Part shown: positions 1 through 11,235 of the stretch, in pieces
How the letters are laid out: each line of letters opens with the position of its first letter
How positions within the stretch are numbered: the first letter of the stretch is position 1
NCBI RefSeq assembly: GCF_041146795.1
Contig: NC_135185.1
Span: 6,621,529-6,685,528, forward strand
DNA from: Maylandia zebra
Lineage: Eukaryota; Chordata; Actinopteri; Cichliformes; Cichlidae
DNA length: 64,000 nt
Direction of reading: 5' to 3'
The notes under the pieces: generated by a model
Databases searched by the model: none
Seen by the model: only the letters and a program-made list of their open reading frames with translations
Told to the model about the DNA's origin: nothing
Translations under genes and position numbers: made by a program

Positions 1-167
1 CAAAGCACTTTACACAGCAATGCACTTCCATCATTTTCAGATCCAGTTAAAGTAACAATGTTATGTCATTTTTTCACCACAACAATTTTTATTGCACAGT
101 TCATAGCAATGTATCCAAAGCCTCTCATCATGGTCAACAATTAGAAGTCAACAAATGCATGACTCAC
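1..167 (-). other. Intron of copy A
   Basis: Matches gene B intron sequence at about 28020-28070 and 28330-28440, between B coding exons 4 and 5. It shows that the first 167 bases are unique flank of the hAT that follows, and that the copy A gene continues to the left. Confidence 0.75.
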
Positions 168-704
168 CGGAGATGGGCAGTAATGCGTGTTACTGTAATC
201 CGATTACTTTTTTCAAGTAACGAGTAAAGTAAGGGATTACTATTGCAAAAAAGGTAATTAGATTACTGTTACTTTACCGTAAGCACGCTGCATTACTGCG
301 TTACTAAAACCATGATTTTTTTGTGAGCATCTCATGACAATGACGTAAGCGAGCGCCACGATCGTGGCAACAGCTGTGTGCAGATCAAGAATGAGTAATT
401 GTCACTGTCGCTACCCGATCCGTACCAGAAACCCGATCGGTACCCCGCATGCACAAATCTTACGTCACTTCCTTTCTTTGCAAATATTGCGACAGTTAAT
501 GTATTTGAGTGACATGGTTAGCGCCCAGTTAGCTCATAGCATTTCTCAACAGCACTAAGTGATTTAGTGATAGTCGAGTGTGTTTATGCTTTTCTGTGTA
601 GAGAGGATTGTTGGAACAGTGAGGATGATGTCCGCTATCACTGTCAATTGTCAGTAAACACTTAATCTGGCTGATGAATCTTCACGTGACATATTACTAA
701 GTCA

Positions 705-2352
705 TAGGGGTGCAACGATACACAAAATTCACGGTTCGGTTCGGTTCAATACTTTGGTGTCACGGTTCGATATTTTTTCGATACAAAAAAAATGTTCATG
801 CCTTTTTAATTTGTCATTTATTAAAATTATAAATATATATTTTAAATCAAAAGTACAGTTTTTAAATTTAACCCTAACCCTTGTGCGTGTTTTTTTATTT
901 TGACAGCGAATGCGCACCTGCGGACCACTTATGTGCAGCCCTGGTTATTTAGCTCATCATATTGCAGCCACAGAAATTCTTTTGTCCATGAAACCATAAA
1001 GCTGCACTTTCTTTTTGCCTTATAGTCTGATTTGTCATAACTTCTCCGTTTTGTGGTAAGCTTTTCTTTGGCTGTCACTTCTTCACCCTGACCTGTCTTA
1101 TTTGGCTCAGCAGAACTGAAATGCTTTTACACACTCACTCACATAAGCTCAGCGATTCTCTGCACGATCAACCTCTCACATGTTTAAGCTTGCTGCAGGA
1201 GATTTCACTTGTCATGTTTGCATAGTAAGCTAACGATTAATAAGACGATGTCAGAGGAATTGGTGCACAAATTATCATCACTCACCAATCAGTGCTGTCG
1301 CTCTCTATACACAGTTCGCACGATTGCAAAGTGAAAGCAAAAAAACAAGCGCAAATTCAAACACGATTTTAATATGTCACATATTGACAGTGGCTCACCG
1401 ATGCCAATGACATAATTACCCAGCTACATTTCCGAAAGAATGCAAAAGCATTGACATATATTTTTCCTTCCTACAATAGGCCGACGGGCAGGGAAGAGAT
1501 AGATTTTGGTAGCCCGACTGAAAAAAAAATCGCTAGCCCCGGGACGTTGGGCTAGCGATATTGCAAGCCCTGTATCTGATTGAGGAATCACTCATCTTTG
1601 GAAAAGAGAGTTTATTACAGAGAAATGTCTCTTTCCAAAATAAAAGCTATACTATCCGCTTCTTCTGGGCTATATTCTCAGCAGCATATTAAACATATAA
1701 GGAGAATCATGTGCTAACAGCTGTCTAAATGACTCGGCTAAAGTTAGTAGCATGCTTGTTGTTTTTGTCTTTGCACTAGGATGATGTCGGCGTAAATGTG
1801 CAGTCATATTCGTTGTGTTCCCACTAGTGCTTTCAGGTTAATCTCGTTGAAATGACCTTAACGCCACAACACGGCAAATCTCCGTTAACGAGCTACCGCC
1901 GATCGCCCCGTGCATGGGGCTAGACGGCCAACACGTTAACGAGCTAACTGCGCTAACACACTAGTTCCCACCCATGTAATTGAGCATTGCGTGGCACATC
2001 CAACATACTGTTTTACTTTAGTCCATGACTCGCTTACCTTCAGGGTCATACGTCACATGAAAACCAAAATAATTCCAAACGCCAGATCTGAATGAGGGTG
2101 GGGGAGGTGCCCTGCGCTCTTCCTTCTGTCTATGCTGTCTGTGTGGAGCGCTCAGTGGATCTGCGCTCGACAGTGCAGCCTAGGCGGAGTAGTCGAACGC
2201 AGATTCACTGAGTGCTCCACACAGACAGCATCGTCAGAAGGAAAGTTGATAAAATAAATTACAAATGTTGTATTGTTCGATACATATGCGTACCGAACCG
2301 AAAGCACTGTATCGAACGGTTCAATATCGATACGAATATCGTTGCACCCCTA
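705..2352. mobile_element. Nested hAT element with 8-bp TSD
   Basis: Ends TAGGGGTGCAACGATA and its inverse TATCGTTGCACCCCTA, flanked by the 8-bp duplication CTAAGTCA (697-704, 2353-2360). Subterminal arms are rich in GGTTCGG and CGATAC. No intact transposase. It lies inside the 168-3407 element and so is the younger insertion. Confidence 0.85.
2122..2241. repeat. Internal palindrome of nested hAT
   Basis: Two arms of about 44 bp (from CCTTCTG near 2122 and ending CAGAAGG near 2241) are inverted copies with few mismatches around a spacer of about 33 bp. They include the shared cores CTGTGTGGAG and CTCCACACAG. The transcript or single strand would form a long hairpin. Confidence 0.7.
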
Positions 2353-3531
2353 CTAAGTCAGTATTATTAAGTCTGCAATTAGGCGCCATTCTTATTTTAC
2401 GGCGCTGTTGTTCAATCGGGGGACGCACTCTGTTAAGGAGAAAAGCATGAATTTGTTTATATACGGATTATACGTTGTTTAAATGTCCCGGGCTGTCAAA
2501 AATGAGGCAGAGCTGTTGAGAAATGCTATGAGCTAACTGGGCGCTAACCGTGTCACTCAAATATATTAAATGTCGCAATGTTGGCAAAGAGAGGAAGTGA
2601 CATAAGATTTGAGCATACGCGGTACCGATCAGGTTTCGGGTACGGATCGGGTAGTGACAGTAATATATCGAGTTCAGGAGAGAGTATGAGCATGCAGCGT
2701 TTAAAGCGTTTGATTCCGTAAAAAGTGACAAAAACATTAGTGTCCGCTGTTCACTGCGTGGGAAGAAAACTTCTTTTTACAGCGAAAAAACCCCCCCTAA
2801 CTTCCGAACAATCACAGAGTACGCTACCAGGGAATGGGAAATTCAAAAACTCGCGGATTCTTCCACTGACTGCTCCAGCACACCTGCACCAGGGTAAACC
2901 TCCGCCTACCCAACTCCTGCTTTACAGGTGAAAATAGAGCAACAGGACCGCTAGTCTTTGATTTTATTTATTTTCTTCTGTGTTTTAATTGCATCTATTT
3001 GAAAGACTGAGTGTAAACACAAAAACCTATTTTATCTTATGTGCAGGAATGTGCAGAAAATAGGTTTAAATGTTAAACTAATTTCTTCCAGTCAGAGAAA
3101 GTTGCATATAATTTAATTTTTGCTTGATGCATGAAGTTAAAAGATTAAAACTAATAAGACAAATTTTAAAAAGAGACTTTTCCATTTGATTACATTTTGT
3201 ATGATGGATTAGGCAGAAAGTAGTTACTTTTTAAAAACATGATTTACAACCTGAATAGGTGATAAAGCGATAGATCTTTCAGCCCAATTCTAAGTAACTA
3301 ATTACTTTTGAAAAATAAGTAATCAGTAAAGTAACAGGATTACTTTTTGGGGAAGTAATCAGTAATTACTTACTGATGACTTTTTTCAAGTAACTTGACC
3401 AACACTGTGACTCACTATAAGAATCCTTGAAGTTGGCCACCACAAGTGACACCTTTCAATTTATATTAATACATTTTTATAAAAGCATCGATTTCAGCCT
3501 CTTTCATTTTATTTTGTTGCAGCAACTGTAC

Positions 3532-5054
3532 CTGGATGACATCATAGGCCACAGGACTGGCGTAGCAACCATCATATCTTGTCGGCTCCTTTCCTTGATC
3601 CCACTCTTTCTTTGCTTCATCCAATACTCGGCCAATATAAATCATCAGGTCGCTCTAAACACACAACAACACACAGCTGCCACTATTAAACCGCTTTCAT
3701 GTGTAAAGATTTAATTACTGACAGTAATAATTACATCTACAATATTATGTTCAAAAAAATTAAACCAGCAACTCTTTGATGCTTGTCTTGCACATCTCAC
3801 TTTAAGCCCTGCAATGACCATACTGATTAACTGGATACACGCCTCAGATACACTGTGTTACCTGTTGTTTGCTGAGGTACTGCTCCTCCAGAGGTTTCAG
3901 TAACTCGTCAGGAAGCAGGTTTCCCAGCGCTTCAGTATTGATATTACTGGCCAGCTCAGCTTTTTCAAGGATTCTGGTACACAGAGCAGATAACACATGA
4001 GTTTCTATAAACAACCCAAGTTGTGTTTAGTCTATAAAAATGGCATTTTATTTAGCACATTAAGAAAACAAGAAATTAGCCGTTACATTTGTATTATTAT
4101 TCACTATCTGTAATTGCTCAGGTATTTATTCTTCTAAAAACAATGAAGGACCTCACACTGACAGACATCCTCATGTTTAGTCACAGAAAGATGCTGCTTC
4201 AAACAATAATTGAACTGGTGGCTTACCCTGGATAAAACTCCTTCACCCATCGCAGGAGGAAGCTGCAGTCCTTGTCATCCAGAACAAAGTCTGCAATCTT
4301 TTTGAGTCTTGCGCTGAAAGTTTGATGGTACTGTCTTGCATAAAAGTTACAGATGTCCATCTCTGGTGGGTAGCAGTTCTTCACAACCTCCACCACCCAC
4401 TGCAGGTCCTCCTTCAGCTGCCTGCCCATGGACTGGACGTCTGCTCGGATAGGCGACTGGTTCACCTGATCACCAGTGGGGCTCGATGGGTTCTCCAAAC
4501 GACTATACACTAATTCATGAAGCACTTTGTCATGGTGCTCCTTCCACTTCTTGGGCCTCCAGGCTGGTGTCGTCCGGCATCTTTGTCTCCACAGCTGGTC
4601 CTGCTCTTCCTCAAGGTTGATGGCTTTCACCGCAGATGTCAAAGCAGACACCTCTTCCTCAGTGCTGAGAGAAAGACTCTTCTGCAGAATCTGCCATACA
4701 TGCTCTTCAAGGGCTTTATGGTCTGCAGCAAGCTTTTTTACTGCTTCCTCGTGATCTTTGAGTCCATCAGCCTCTGTTTTCTCTCCAAACAGATGTTTCT
4801 CCCTCTTGATCAGTTGTTGAGTGGCTTCAAACAGGTATTGTCTTTCAAGGTATCCCTCAAAAGTAGGATTCACTGGTGGACAAAAAAGAAGATCAATAAT
4901 TTTCAATCAGTTCACATTTCTCCTAAAACAAGGTGTTTATTACTTCTAGAAGAAATGGAGATGGTTATGCCTGTTGTGGATGAACCCGACCAGGTCCGCA
5001 TTCTTCTCCAGGTAGTAAAAAGTGACCAAAAGACCAAGAAAGGTGCTGAGAAAT
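3532..5054 (-). CDS. tnfaip2: TNFAIP2-like copy A, 5' part, continues beyond left edge
   Basis: Three exons match gene B in length, phase and splice ends: 4227-4872 (646 nt), 3862-3973 (112 nt), 3532-3654 (123 nt). Their frames are open and keep the motifs REKHLFGEK and LLRWVKEFYPG. The first coding exon is damaged. Its acceptor (5055-5056) and the ATG (4999-5001) remain, but about 310 bp present in gene B (31241-31552), including the rest of the exon, its donor and part of the next intron, are missing. Straight reading from the ATG meets a stop before the next exon. A cryptic donor GTAATA at 4938-4943 would give an exon ending at 4944 in the same phase as gene B and leave a 71-nt intron. The later exons lie left of the window, past a hAT insertion. 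Either a gene with a shortened N terminus or a young pseudogene. Confidence 0.7.
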
Positions 5055-5566
5055 CTGCAAAAAAAAAAAAATCAGTAAGTTAAAAAAACCCTACTTTCTC
5101 TGTCTTAATATAACTTTTTTCTATGATTGCCATAAACTAATCATTTTAGCCTTGTGCACATCATGACCGTGAAATAACAAAAAAATAGATTAAACCATAA
5201 ATCTGCAATACAGGCATTACTATTTTTAAATTTTCAATAAATAAATACAATGATTTCCGCTTTATAAATCCCACAATTATCACCAGCACCGTAACTTAAC
5301 TACATGATAAAAAAAAAAACCCACAATAACAAAAAACTGCAATGTTTCATGCACGAAAGAAGACAACCCCCCCAGAAAAACACTTTTTACAGAACAACAC
5401 ATTTAAAAATGAGACATAAACAACATCAGCCCTAACACAAAGAAAACTACTGACATCATCCAATCGAATTACAACAATACGCCAAAGTAAGTCTGTAAAA
5501 AGTATTTGTGGCCAAACAAACTATCCACATTATATATATCAAAAAATTCATTCAGATTCTACTCAC

Positions 5567-5667
5567 ATAAGCTTCACAGTCACTGCTTTGAAAGTAACTG
5601 CAGCTGCTGTGAGCTTTTATGCCTAACGAGACAAGCTCCTCCTGCTCGGGCTATGTAGGGAAATTTC
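5567..5667 (-). promoter_or_regulatory. Copy A promoter block
   Basis: Copy of the gene B promoter block: TATA-like CATAAAAGC at 5613-5621, donor-like GTGAG at 5562-5566 for the putative noncoding exon 1, and GGGAAATTTC at 5658-5667. All three elements are intact, unlike at copy C. Confidence 0.45.
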
Positions 5668-5711
5668 ACAGAGACCCACAGAGCCACACATGCAATCCCT
5701 CCCCTTCCAAA

Positions 5712-5716
5712 GCACG

Positions 5717-5808
<92 letters not shown>
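5712..5808. repeat. (CG/CA)n microsatellite upstream of copy A
   Basis: Alternating purine-pyrimidine tract, a short CG-rich start followed by about 40 CA units. It sits just upstream of the promoter block, as at gene B. Long frames through it on both strands are low-complexity artefacts. Confidence 0.95.
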
Positions 5809-5813
<5 letters not shown>

Positions 5814-6615
5814 CAGTGCTGTTTTTAGCATTAGGACAGAGGGCAGCAGTCTACACAGATACACCCAGACCTCTCCCCCCAGCTCTTCCAGTACAGGGCG
5901 CTGAGCTGTTCCCGGGCCATCCAGGAGAACCTCTTCAGTGTGATGGGGGTTTTCATGCAAGATAATTTCTCAGACATATCAGATGTAGATGATTCCTTAC
6001 TAGTTCAATAAGCGAACCTCTTAAAAGGAGAATTTTTACATTTAACATATCATAATTGTCACGGGATGCCGGGGCAAGCCGGACCCAAAATGCGGCAGCG
6101 CTGGTGCAAGTGAGTTCATTTAACCAAAAGTGGATACAACAGGGATGGCGAGGATGAACCTGAAACTAAGAAAACCTAAACTGGGAAAAACTAACAGAAA
6201 CTAACCAGAAACAGATATGCAGGGAGGTACAGGGAAATACACAGAAAGACGAAACACACAGGGCTTAAATACACACAGCAGTAATCAGGGGATGGGAGAC
6301 AGGAGGGAAACACACCTGGGAGAAATCACAACTGACGAGGCAGGGAGATGTAAACTGAACACACTGACATCAGACAGGGACCTTCAAAGTAAAACAGGAA
6401 CACATACACGCAAAGACAGACTAAGAAACGCGAACTAAACACAGAGACCTTACTACACAAAAGGGAATACACAGGCATGGATGACACCAAGCAGAGGGAA
6501 CACAACTAAACCCTGGGAAACCAAAACACTAGGGCTGCTCGATTATGGCAAAAATGATAATCACAATTATTTTCACTGAAATTGAGATCTCGATTATTTG
6601 ACGATATTTATTTAA

Positions 6616-8681
6616 CCCTTTAAGACCTACCATAGAACCAAGTCTGCCAGAGCTTATATTATTTTTTTACATGTTGTAGTGCCATTTGTGGGAGCATTTC
6701 AAGTTGCTATACATCAATACAACTGTTATATCCCATATTTTAATAATATGTATGTATTAAGTCCATAGTAACTACATTAATTGCAAAAAAGTGCAATAAA
6801 CTACAAAAAAATTGAAATTTTTTTTTTTTTTTTTTTTTTAACATATATTTCTACTTGGAGAAATTTAAGAGGTTTATCCCTCAAAACTTTAAATACAAAA
6901 AAGTTGCAAAAAATAGTTTACAACAACAGGAAATTTATTTTGAGTGTCTTCATAGTTTTATTTTGGAGATACAGCAATTTTTATATACTGCAGGAAAAAC
7001 GAAAAACAATCCTATGATGCAAATTTGCAAAGAAAACAGCAGGTGCATCAAAATAAACTATTTCCAGCAGTGCAATTCGAGTTCTAAGTATCCCAGAAAC
7101 TATTCAGAAAAGTCAAACATGACTTATAAAAACACCAGTATAGGCTTTTAAGGCCTACAAGTAAAAAAACTACATTTTCTGCGAAAATGACGTCACTTCC
7201 GGTTTCGGGCAGGAAATGGCGGACATGCAATAGTTAGCGCTGACTCTGTTTCAATGTGGGAAGTGTTACGAACAGCTGATCGGATGGCAGCGTGTTTCTG
7301 GAATATTAGGGGCTGTGTGTCGGACAGGGTCGTCTGCAGTACGGGGGCCCCACAGGGAACGGTTCTGGCTCCGTTCCTCTTCACCATCTACACTGCAGAC
7401 TTCTCCCACAATTCCACCCAGTGCTTCCTGCAGAAGTTCTCTGATGACTCTGCAATAGTCGGCCTCATCACTGATGGGGACGACAAGGAGTACAGAGGTC
7501 TGACCCAAGACTTTGTGGACTGGTGCCAGCTGAACTACCTCCAGATCAACGCCAGTAAAACCAAGGAACTGGTGGTAGACTTCCGCAGGCACAAGCATTC
7601 TCCACTGCAACCACTGAACATCCAAGGTATGGACATTGAGGCTGTGGACAGCTACAGGTACCTTGGTGTTCATCTGAACAATAGACTGGACTGGACTCAT
7701 AACTCAGACGCCCTCTACAGGAAAGGGCAGAGCAGGCTGTACCTGCTGCGGAGACTCAGGTCGTTTGGAGTGGAGGGCCCACTCCTGAAGAAATTCTATG
7801 ACTCTGTTGTGGCTTCTGCTATCTTTTATGGCGTGGTCTGCTGGGGCGGCAGCATCTCTGCTGGGGACAGGAAGAGACTGAACAGGGTGATCCGAAGGGC
7901 CAGCTCTGTTCTAGGATGCCCTCTGGACCCAGTGGAGGTGGTGAGTGACAGGAGAACGGCGGCTAAGCTGTCATCCCTGATGGACAACATCTCCCACCCC
8001 ATGCACCCCATCTCCCACCCCATGCAGCAGACTGTGACAGCACTGAGCAGCTCCTTCAGTGGGAGACTGCGGCACCCACGGTGTGGGACGGAGAGATTTC
8101 GCAGGTCTTTCCTCCCCACTGCTGTCAGACTCCATAATAAAGACTTTAACTGATCAAGCACACACATCCATACATATGCAATAATACTAAGTGCAATAAT
8201 CCTTTCTGTCATCGTTGTATTTTTACTCAGTTGTATATAGTATTTGTATTTGTATTCTATTTTTATCTTATTGTATATTTATTTTATTTTATTCTACTGT
8301 ATATAGTATTTTATTTTATTCTATTCTGTACAGTTGTGTACTGTATTTATTCTTATTGTATTCTAATTTTTGCCTCATAACTTTTGCACTGTCCACTTCC
8401 TGCTGTGACAAAACAAATTTCCCACGTGTGGGACTAATAAAGGTTATCTTATCTTATCTTATGTTTTTGTTGCTGCAAGCGCTTTTTATGCAATTTTTGC
8501 AAAGCTATATGTGGAAGGAAACCGTGACCTAGGACAAGCTGATGGCATAAGATGTAAGTACAACTCCTCCGGTTTCATATGCAAAAAATTTTATTGCGCT
8601 AGCTTACAGGGTTCAGGTTCTACAGGGATTTAAAAATAGTTACACAAAACGGAGCGTGCTGCTCTGACCGGCTTTAAAGGG
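6616..8681. mobile_element. piggyBac-like element with TTAA duplication
   Basis: TTAA at 6612-6615 and 8682-8685 flank ends CCCTTTAAGACC and (inverted) CCCTTTAAAGCC, matching at 10 of 12 positions. The TTAA-CCC...GGG-TTAA layout is typical of piggyBac. No transposase frame is seen; the centre is occupied by a LINE fragment. Confidence 0.65.
7254..8470 (+). mobile_element. 5'-truncated non-LTR retrotransposon (CR1/L2/Rex1-like)
   Basis: An open frame of 299 codons (7254-8153) holds the C-terminal half of a reverse transcriptase: APQGTVLAPFLFTIYTADF, then FSDDSAIV (catalytic Y/FxDD variant, here FSDD), WCQLNYLQINASKTKELVVDF, YRYLGVHL and VCWGGSI, ending HPRCGTERFRRSFLPTAVRL. An AT-rich tail with repeats of TTATC (8440-8461) marks the 3' end. 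The endonuclease and RT N-terminal part are missing. The long open frame suggests recent insertion; a segment CCCATGCACCCCATCTCCCA near 8000 is a small internal duplication. Confidence 0.8.
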
Positions 8682-9246
8682 TTAACAATAACAATGTATT
8701 GAATAATGACTTTAAAAAATAATATAAAATAGTGTGCAAATACTGATAACAGTGCAAATGTTTGCAATATAAGAAATAAATGAAAAATGTAAACATCTAT
8801 GTTTAGTGAACTTTGCAGTGTTGCTCTGTGGTGCAGCTACTTGATCCACGTCTGACTCCGCAAACCCATAATGTTTCCACACCACTGAAGTTTTTTTTTT
8901 TTTTTTTTACCTCTTTTCAACCAACGGCAGTCACTCTCCTCTCCAAATAACTTCTGCTTAGCTTTCCGAGCATCCCTCGGGTCCTCTTAATTGTTGTGAC
9001 TCGTGTTCGAAATGCAGAGAGGTGCGCTCGATTTGCCACACGGAGCAGCGCGAGAGTAAAGCATGAGGGAGGAGCTGATAATCGGCTCAGTCATTTTTAA
9101 TGATCGTTGAAAGCCCAGATCGTAATCGTGATTAAAATTCGATTAATTGAGCAGCCCTACAAAACACAACAGTCATAATACATAAAACTATCAAAAGTAA
9201 AAGTACAACAAAAAAAAAAAAGGGTCACTGACCCAGGACCATGACA

Positions 9247-9808
9247 ATAATACTTAATATAGAGATAAACTATAACTTAATTCCTTGTCTGTTGCCAGAA
9301 CTATTGCGGTTTTTTCCACATACTATAAACCAGTTAGTTTACATGTGGATCATCTACTAAACACGGAGTAAACAGTAAAAACAAATTGAGCTGGTTTTTG
9401 CACATTTATTAAAAAAAAAAAAGTGAACTTACATCTATTTATGTACATCAGACATGTATAATTCTCTGTAATACCATTTATGGCATGAAACACAACAAAT
9501 ACTAGACTTTAACACCGTTTTAGTTTTTAAACAAAACGACATATAATAGAATGACACTAGCCTGTTTGTAAGTGTGTAAAAACACACACTTGCATACTTC
9601 TTTACAAACATGCATTTTACAAGAAATGCAAAATAATTACCAGCATGAATGTGACATCTAGCTTATGCATACAGTAACATACAGTGACTACAGCGAGCAT
9701 TCACCATCACAGAGTCTGCGTATAATAGCGATTTCAGTCTAAGTAGCATCTGAAGGTTTTTCCCTGGCATTCACTCTGTATGTCTTTACAGAGATAGACT
9801 GTAACACA
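9247..9808 (-). other. 3' flank of copy C
   Basis: Matches the gene B 3' flank (18.52-18.60 kb joined to 24.59-25.08 kb). The hAT that splits the B flank is absent here, so this is the empty-site version. The poly(A) hexamer is at 9405-9410. Confidence 0.75.
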
Positions 9809-11156
9809 TGTAGCACCCCACCCGTGATACTGAGTCTAAATCCACTTACCTCAGTTTGTACCCCGTAGGCGGGGTGTTAGGTTCGTTACAGCCTAGATAC
9901 CACAAATGGTTCTGGTATAGACAGGAATCAGGGAAACTATCAGTAAACCTTTGCCTGCAAGTTAGACTTAATGTCATGGTCCCTGTGCCTGCCCAGCCGG
10001 CCTCACAAGGCTACACTTGTGTTTTTGCTTTTTCTCCCCTACCTCTCTGCCTGAGCGGAGCTCACAGCTGGCTCCCGGCCTTGGCTCACACAGCTGTTGG
10101 CGATCAGCTGATTACCCATCTACTATTTGAGGCTGGGTCACAGATCCTCTCATCGCTGGATGATTGAGCTACTGACGTTAGTCTTTCTTTTGATCTTATA
10201 CCTTTACGCCCTACCTTCGTGATTTGTGAGTGATTTCTCCCTTTCCTGTTCCAGTTTATCTTCCCGCGGTACGGACGTGTGTGAGTCGGATGTGAGGACG
10301 TGAGCGAGCGTGAGAGAGAGAGAGAGAGAGAGAGAGCCTTCCCCTAATCCCCTGGAACCCTGGACTTTCCCCGTCACTGTATATATTATTGCACTGGTGT
10401 GTAAATAAATCGTGTTCTGAGACGTCAACCTGCTCTGCGCTTGAGTCCCTGCTTTCAGTTCGTGACACTTAACCAGTAGTAAAAGAATCAACCCCAGACA
10501 ACTCTTTAACACAAACCAAACGTTTACTGAATGTAAGGGCTGGAAAAGTAATGTACAACACACCCTTTTCTTAACTCAACTCAAATGATATCCAGCTCCA
10601 TAAACAAATGAAACATGCTGTGTAAATGAAATAATTCCCTTTGAAATTATGTTAAACAACACAAATTATCACCTCTTGGTAAGTGACTCACTAATACACA
10701 CTCGAAAATATGCTATATAAATCCACTAAATACACAATATTCACACATGGGCCCCACACACACTCACATTCACACTTGTTGCAGGCCTGTTTGCTGCTCA
10801 CAGCGGACGATGGAGAAAAATCCTCTTCTCCCCAGTAAGAGCACGAAAGTCCGACTTACAGTTCAGTTGCTCGGTAGGTTGCCGTTCACCAGCCCCCAAC
10901 TAAATCCACTCTCCGCTCTCCCTGCGGACCCGATGCTGTCTCTGCTACAGGGCGTTAGCCAGTCACTGTCCAGCTCTCCGACAGTCCATTGCGGCTGCCT
11001 CCGTGGCGCAGCCAAGCAGTCCTAGCCTCGGCGGTCGTAGCTGGAAACACAGTTTTTTCACGGTGGTGTGACCGTTGAAACAACATTATGTTACTGTGGC
11101 TCTTAAAGTCCATGGGAATTACGAGTATCTACTCCCAAATTCCCACCCGGGCTACA
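9809..11156. mobile_element. Solo LTR-like element in copy C 3' flank
   Basis: Insertion relative to gene B: ends TGTAGC...GCTACA with CACA on both sides (9805-9808, 11157-11160), and gene B holds a single CACA at the empty site. Without the nested 496-bp LTR it is about 847 bp. No coding region. A 4-bp duplication and TG...CA ends fit an LTR, but strand and family are not resolved. Confidence 0.65.
9972..10467 (+). mobile_element. Nested solo LTR (496 bp) with 5-bp TSD
   Basis: Ends TGTCATGGTCC...CGTGACA, duplication CTTAA (9967-9971, 10468-10472). AATAAA at about 10405 followed by a GT-rich stretch gives the plus orientation. A (GA)n run sits at 10312-10336. Confidence 0.8.
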
Positions 11157-11235
11157 CACAATATAATACACAATAATATTGCTGCTCTGCAACCAAACTC
11201 TCAGTCAGTGATACTCTAAGAAGCAAATGTGCGGC
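11157..11235 (-). other. Copy C 3' UTR, proximal part
   Basis: Continues the match to the gene B 3' flank straight after the stop codon. The LTR insertion lies 79 bp beyond the stop and separates it from the poly(A) hexamer. Confidence 0.6.

Larger units (their letters stand above)
168..3407. mobile_element. hAT-type DNA transposon with 8-bp TSD, in copy A intron
   Basis: Flanked by direct repeats TGACTCAC (160-167 and 3408-3415). The right end is CCAACACTG, and the left end is a degraded version (CGGAGATGGGCAG against the usual CAGTGTTGGGCAG). TAATC/GTTAC-rich subterminal sequence is seen at both ends. Inside are inverted copies of a segment of about 190 bp (about 395-560 and 2510-2690) and a second hAT (705-2352). 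No transposase frame is visible, so it is non-autonomous. Confidence 0.8.
6530..9159. mobile_element. hAT element inside the solo LTR
   Basis: Ends TAGGGCTGCTCGATTA and TTAATTGAGCAGCCCTA with 8-bp duplication CAAAACAC (6522-6529, 9160-9167). Subterminal AATCG/CGATT-rich arms. It contains a piggyBac-like insertion and shows no transposase frame. Confidence 0.85.
6056..9246 (-). mobile_element. Solo LTR (about 553 bp) split by a hAT
   Basis: Outer ends read TGTCATGG...GTGACA on the minus strand, with 5-bp duplication ATAAT (6051-6055, 9247-9251). Without the hAT (6530-9159) and one copy of its duplication, 553 bp remain. On the minus strand there is a TATTTAAG promoter motif and TTTACTTTGAA/GTGTTTCCCTCCTGT segments clearly related to the 406-bp LTRs at 21.2-23.8 kb. 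No internal region remains, so this is a recombined solo LTR. Confidence 0.8.

Noticed and set aside
5580..5965. Overlapping open frames through CA repeats on both strands upstream of copy A (and at 31918-32265)
   Set aside because: Poly-His/Thr or Cys/Val translations of a microsatellite; no coding signature.
7266..7700. Minus-strand frame of 144 codons opposite the LINE reverse transcriptase
   Set aside because: Shadow of the plus-strand RT frame.
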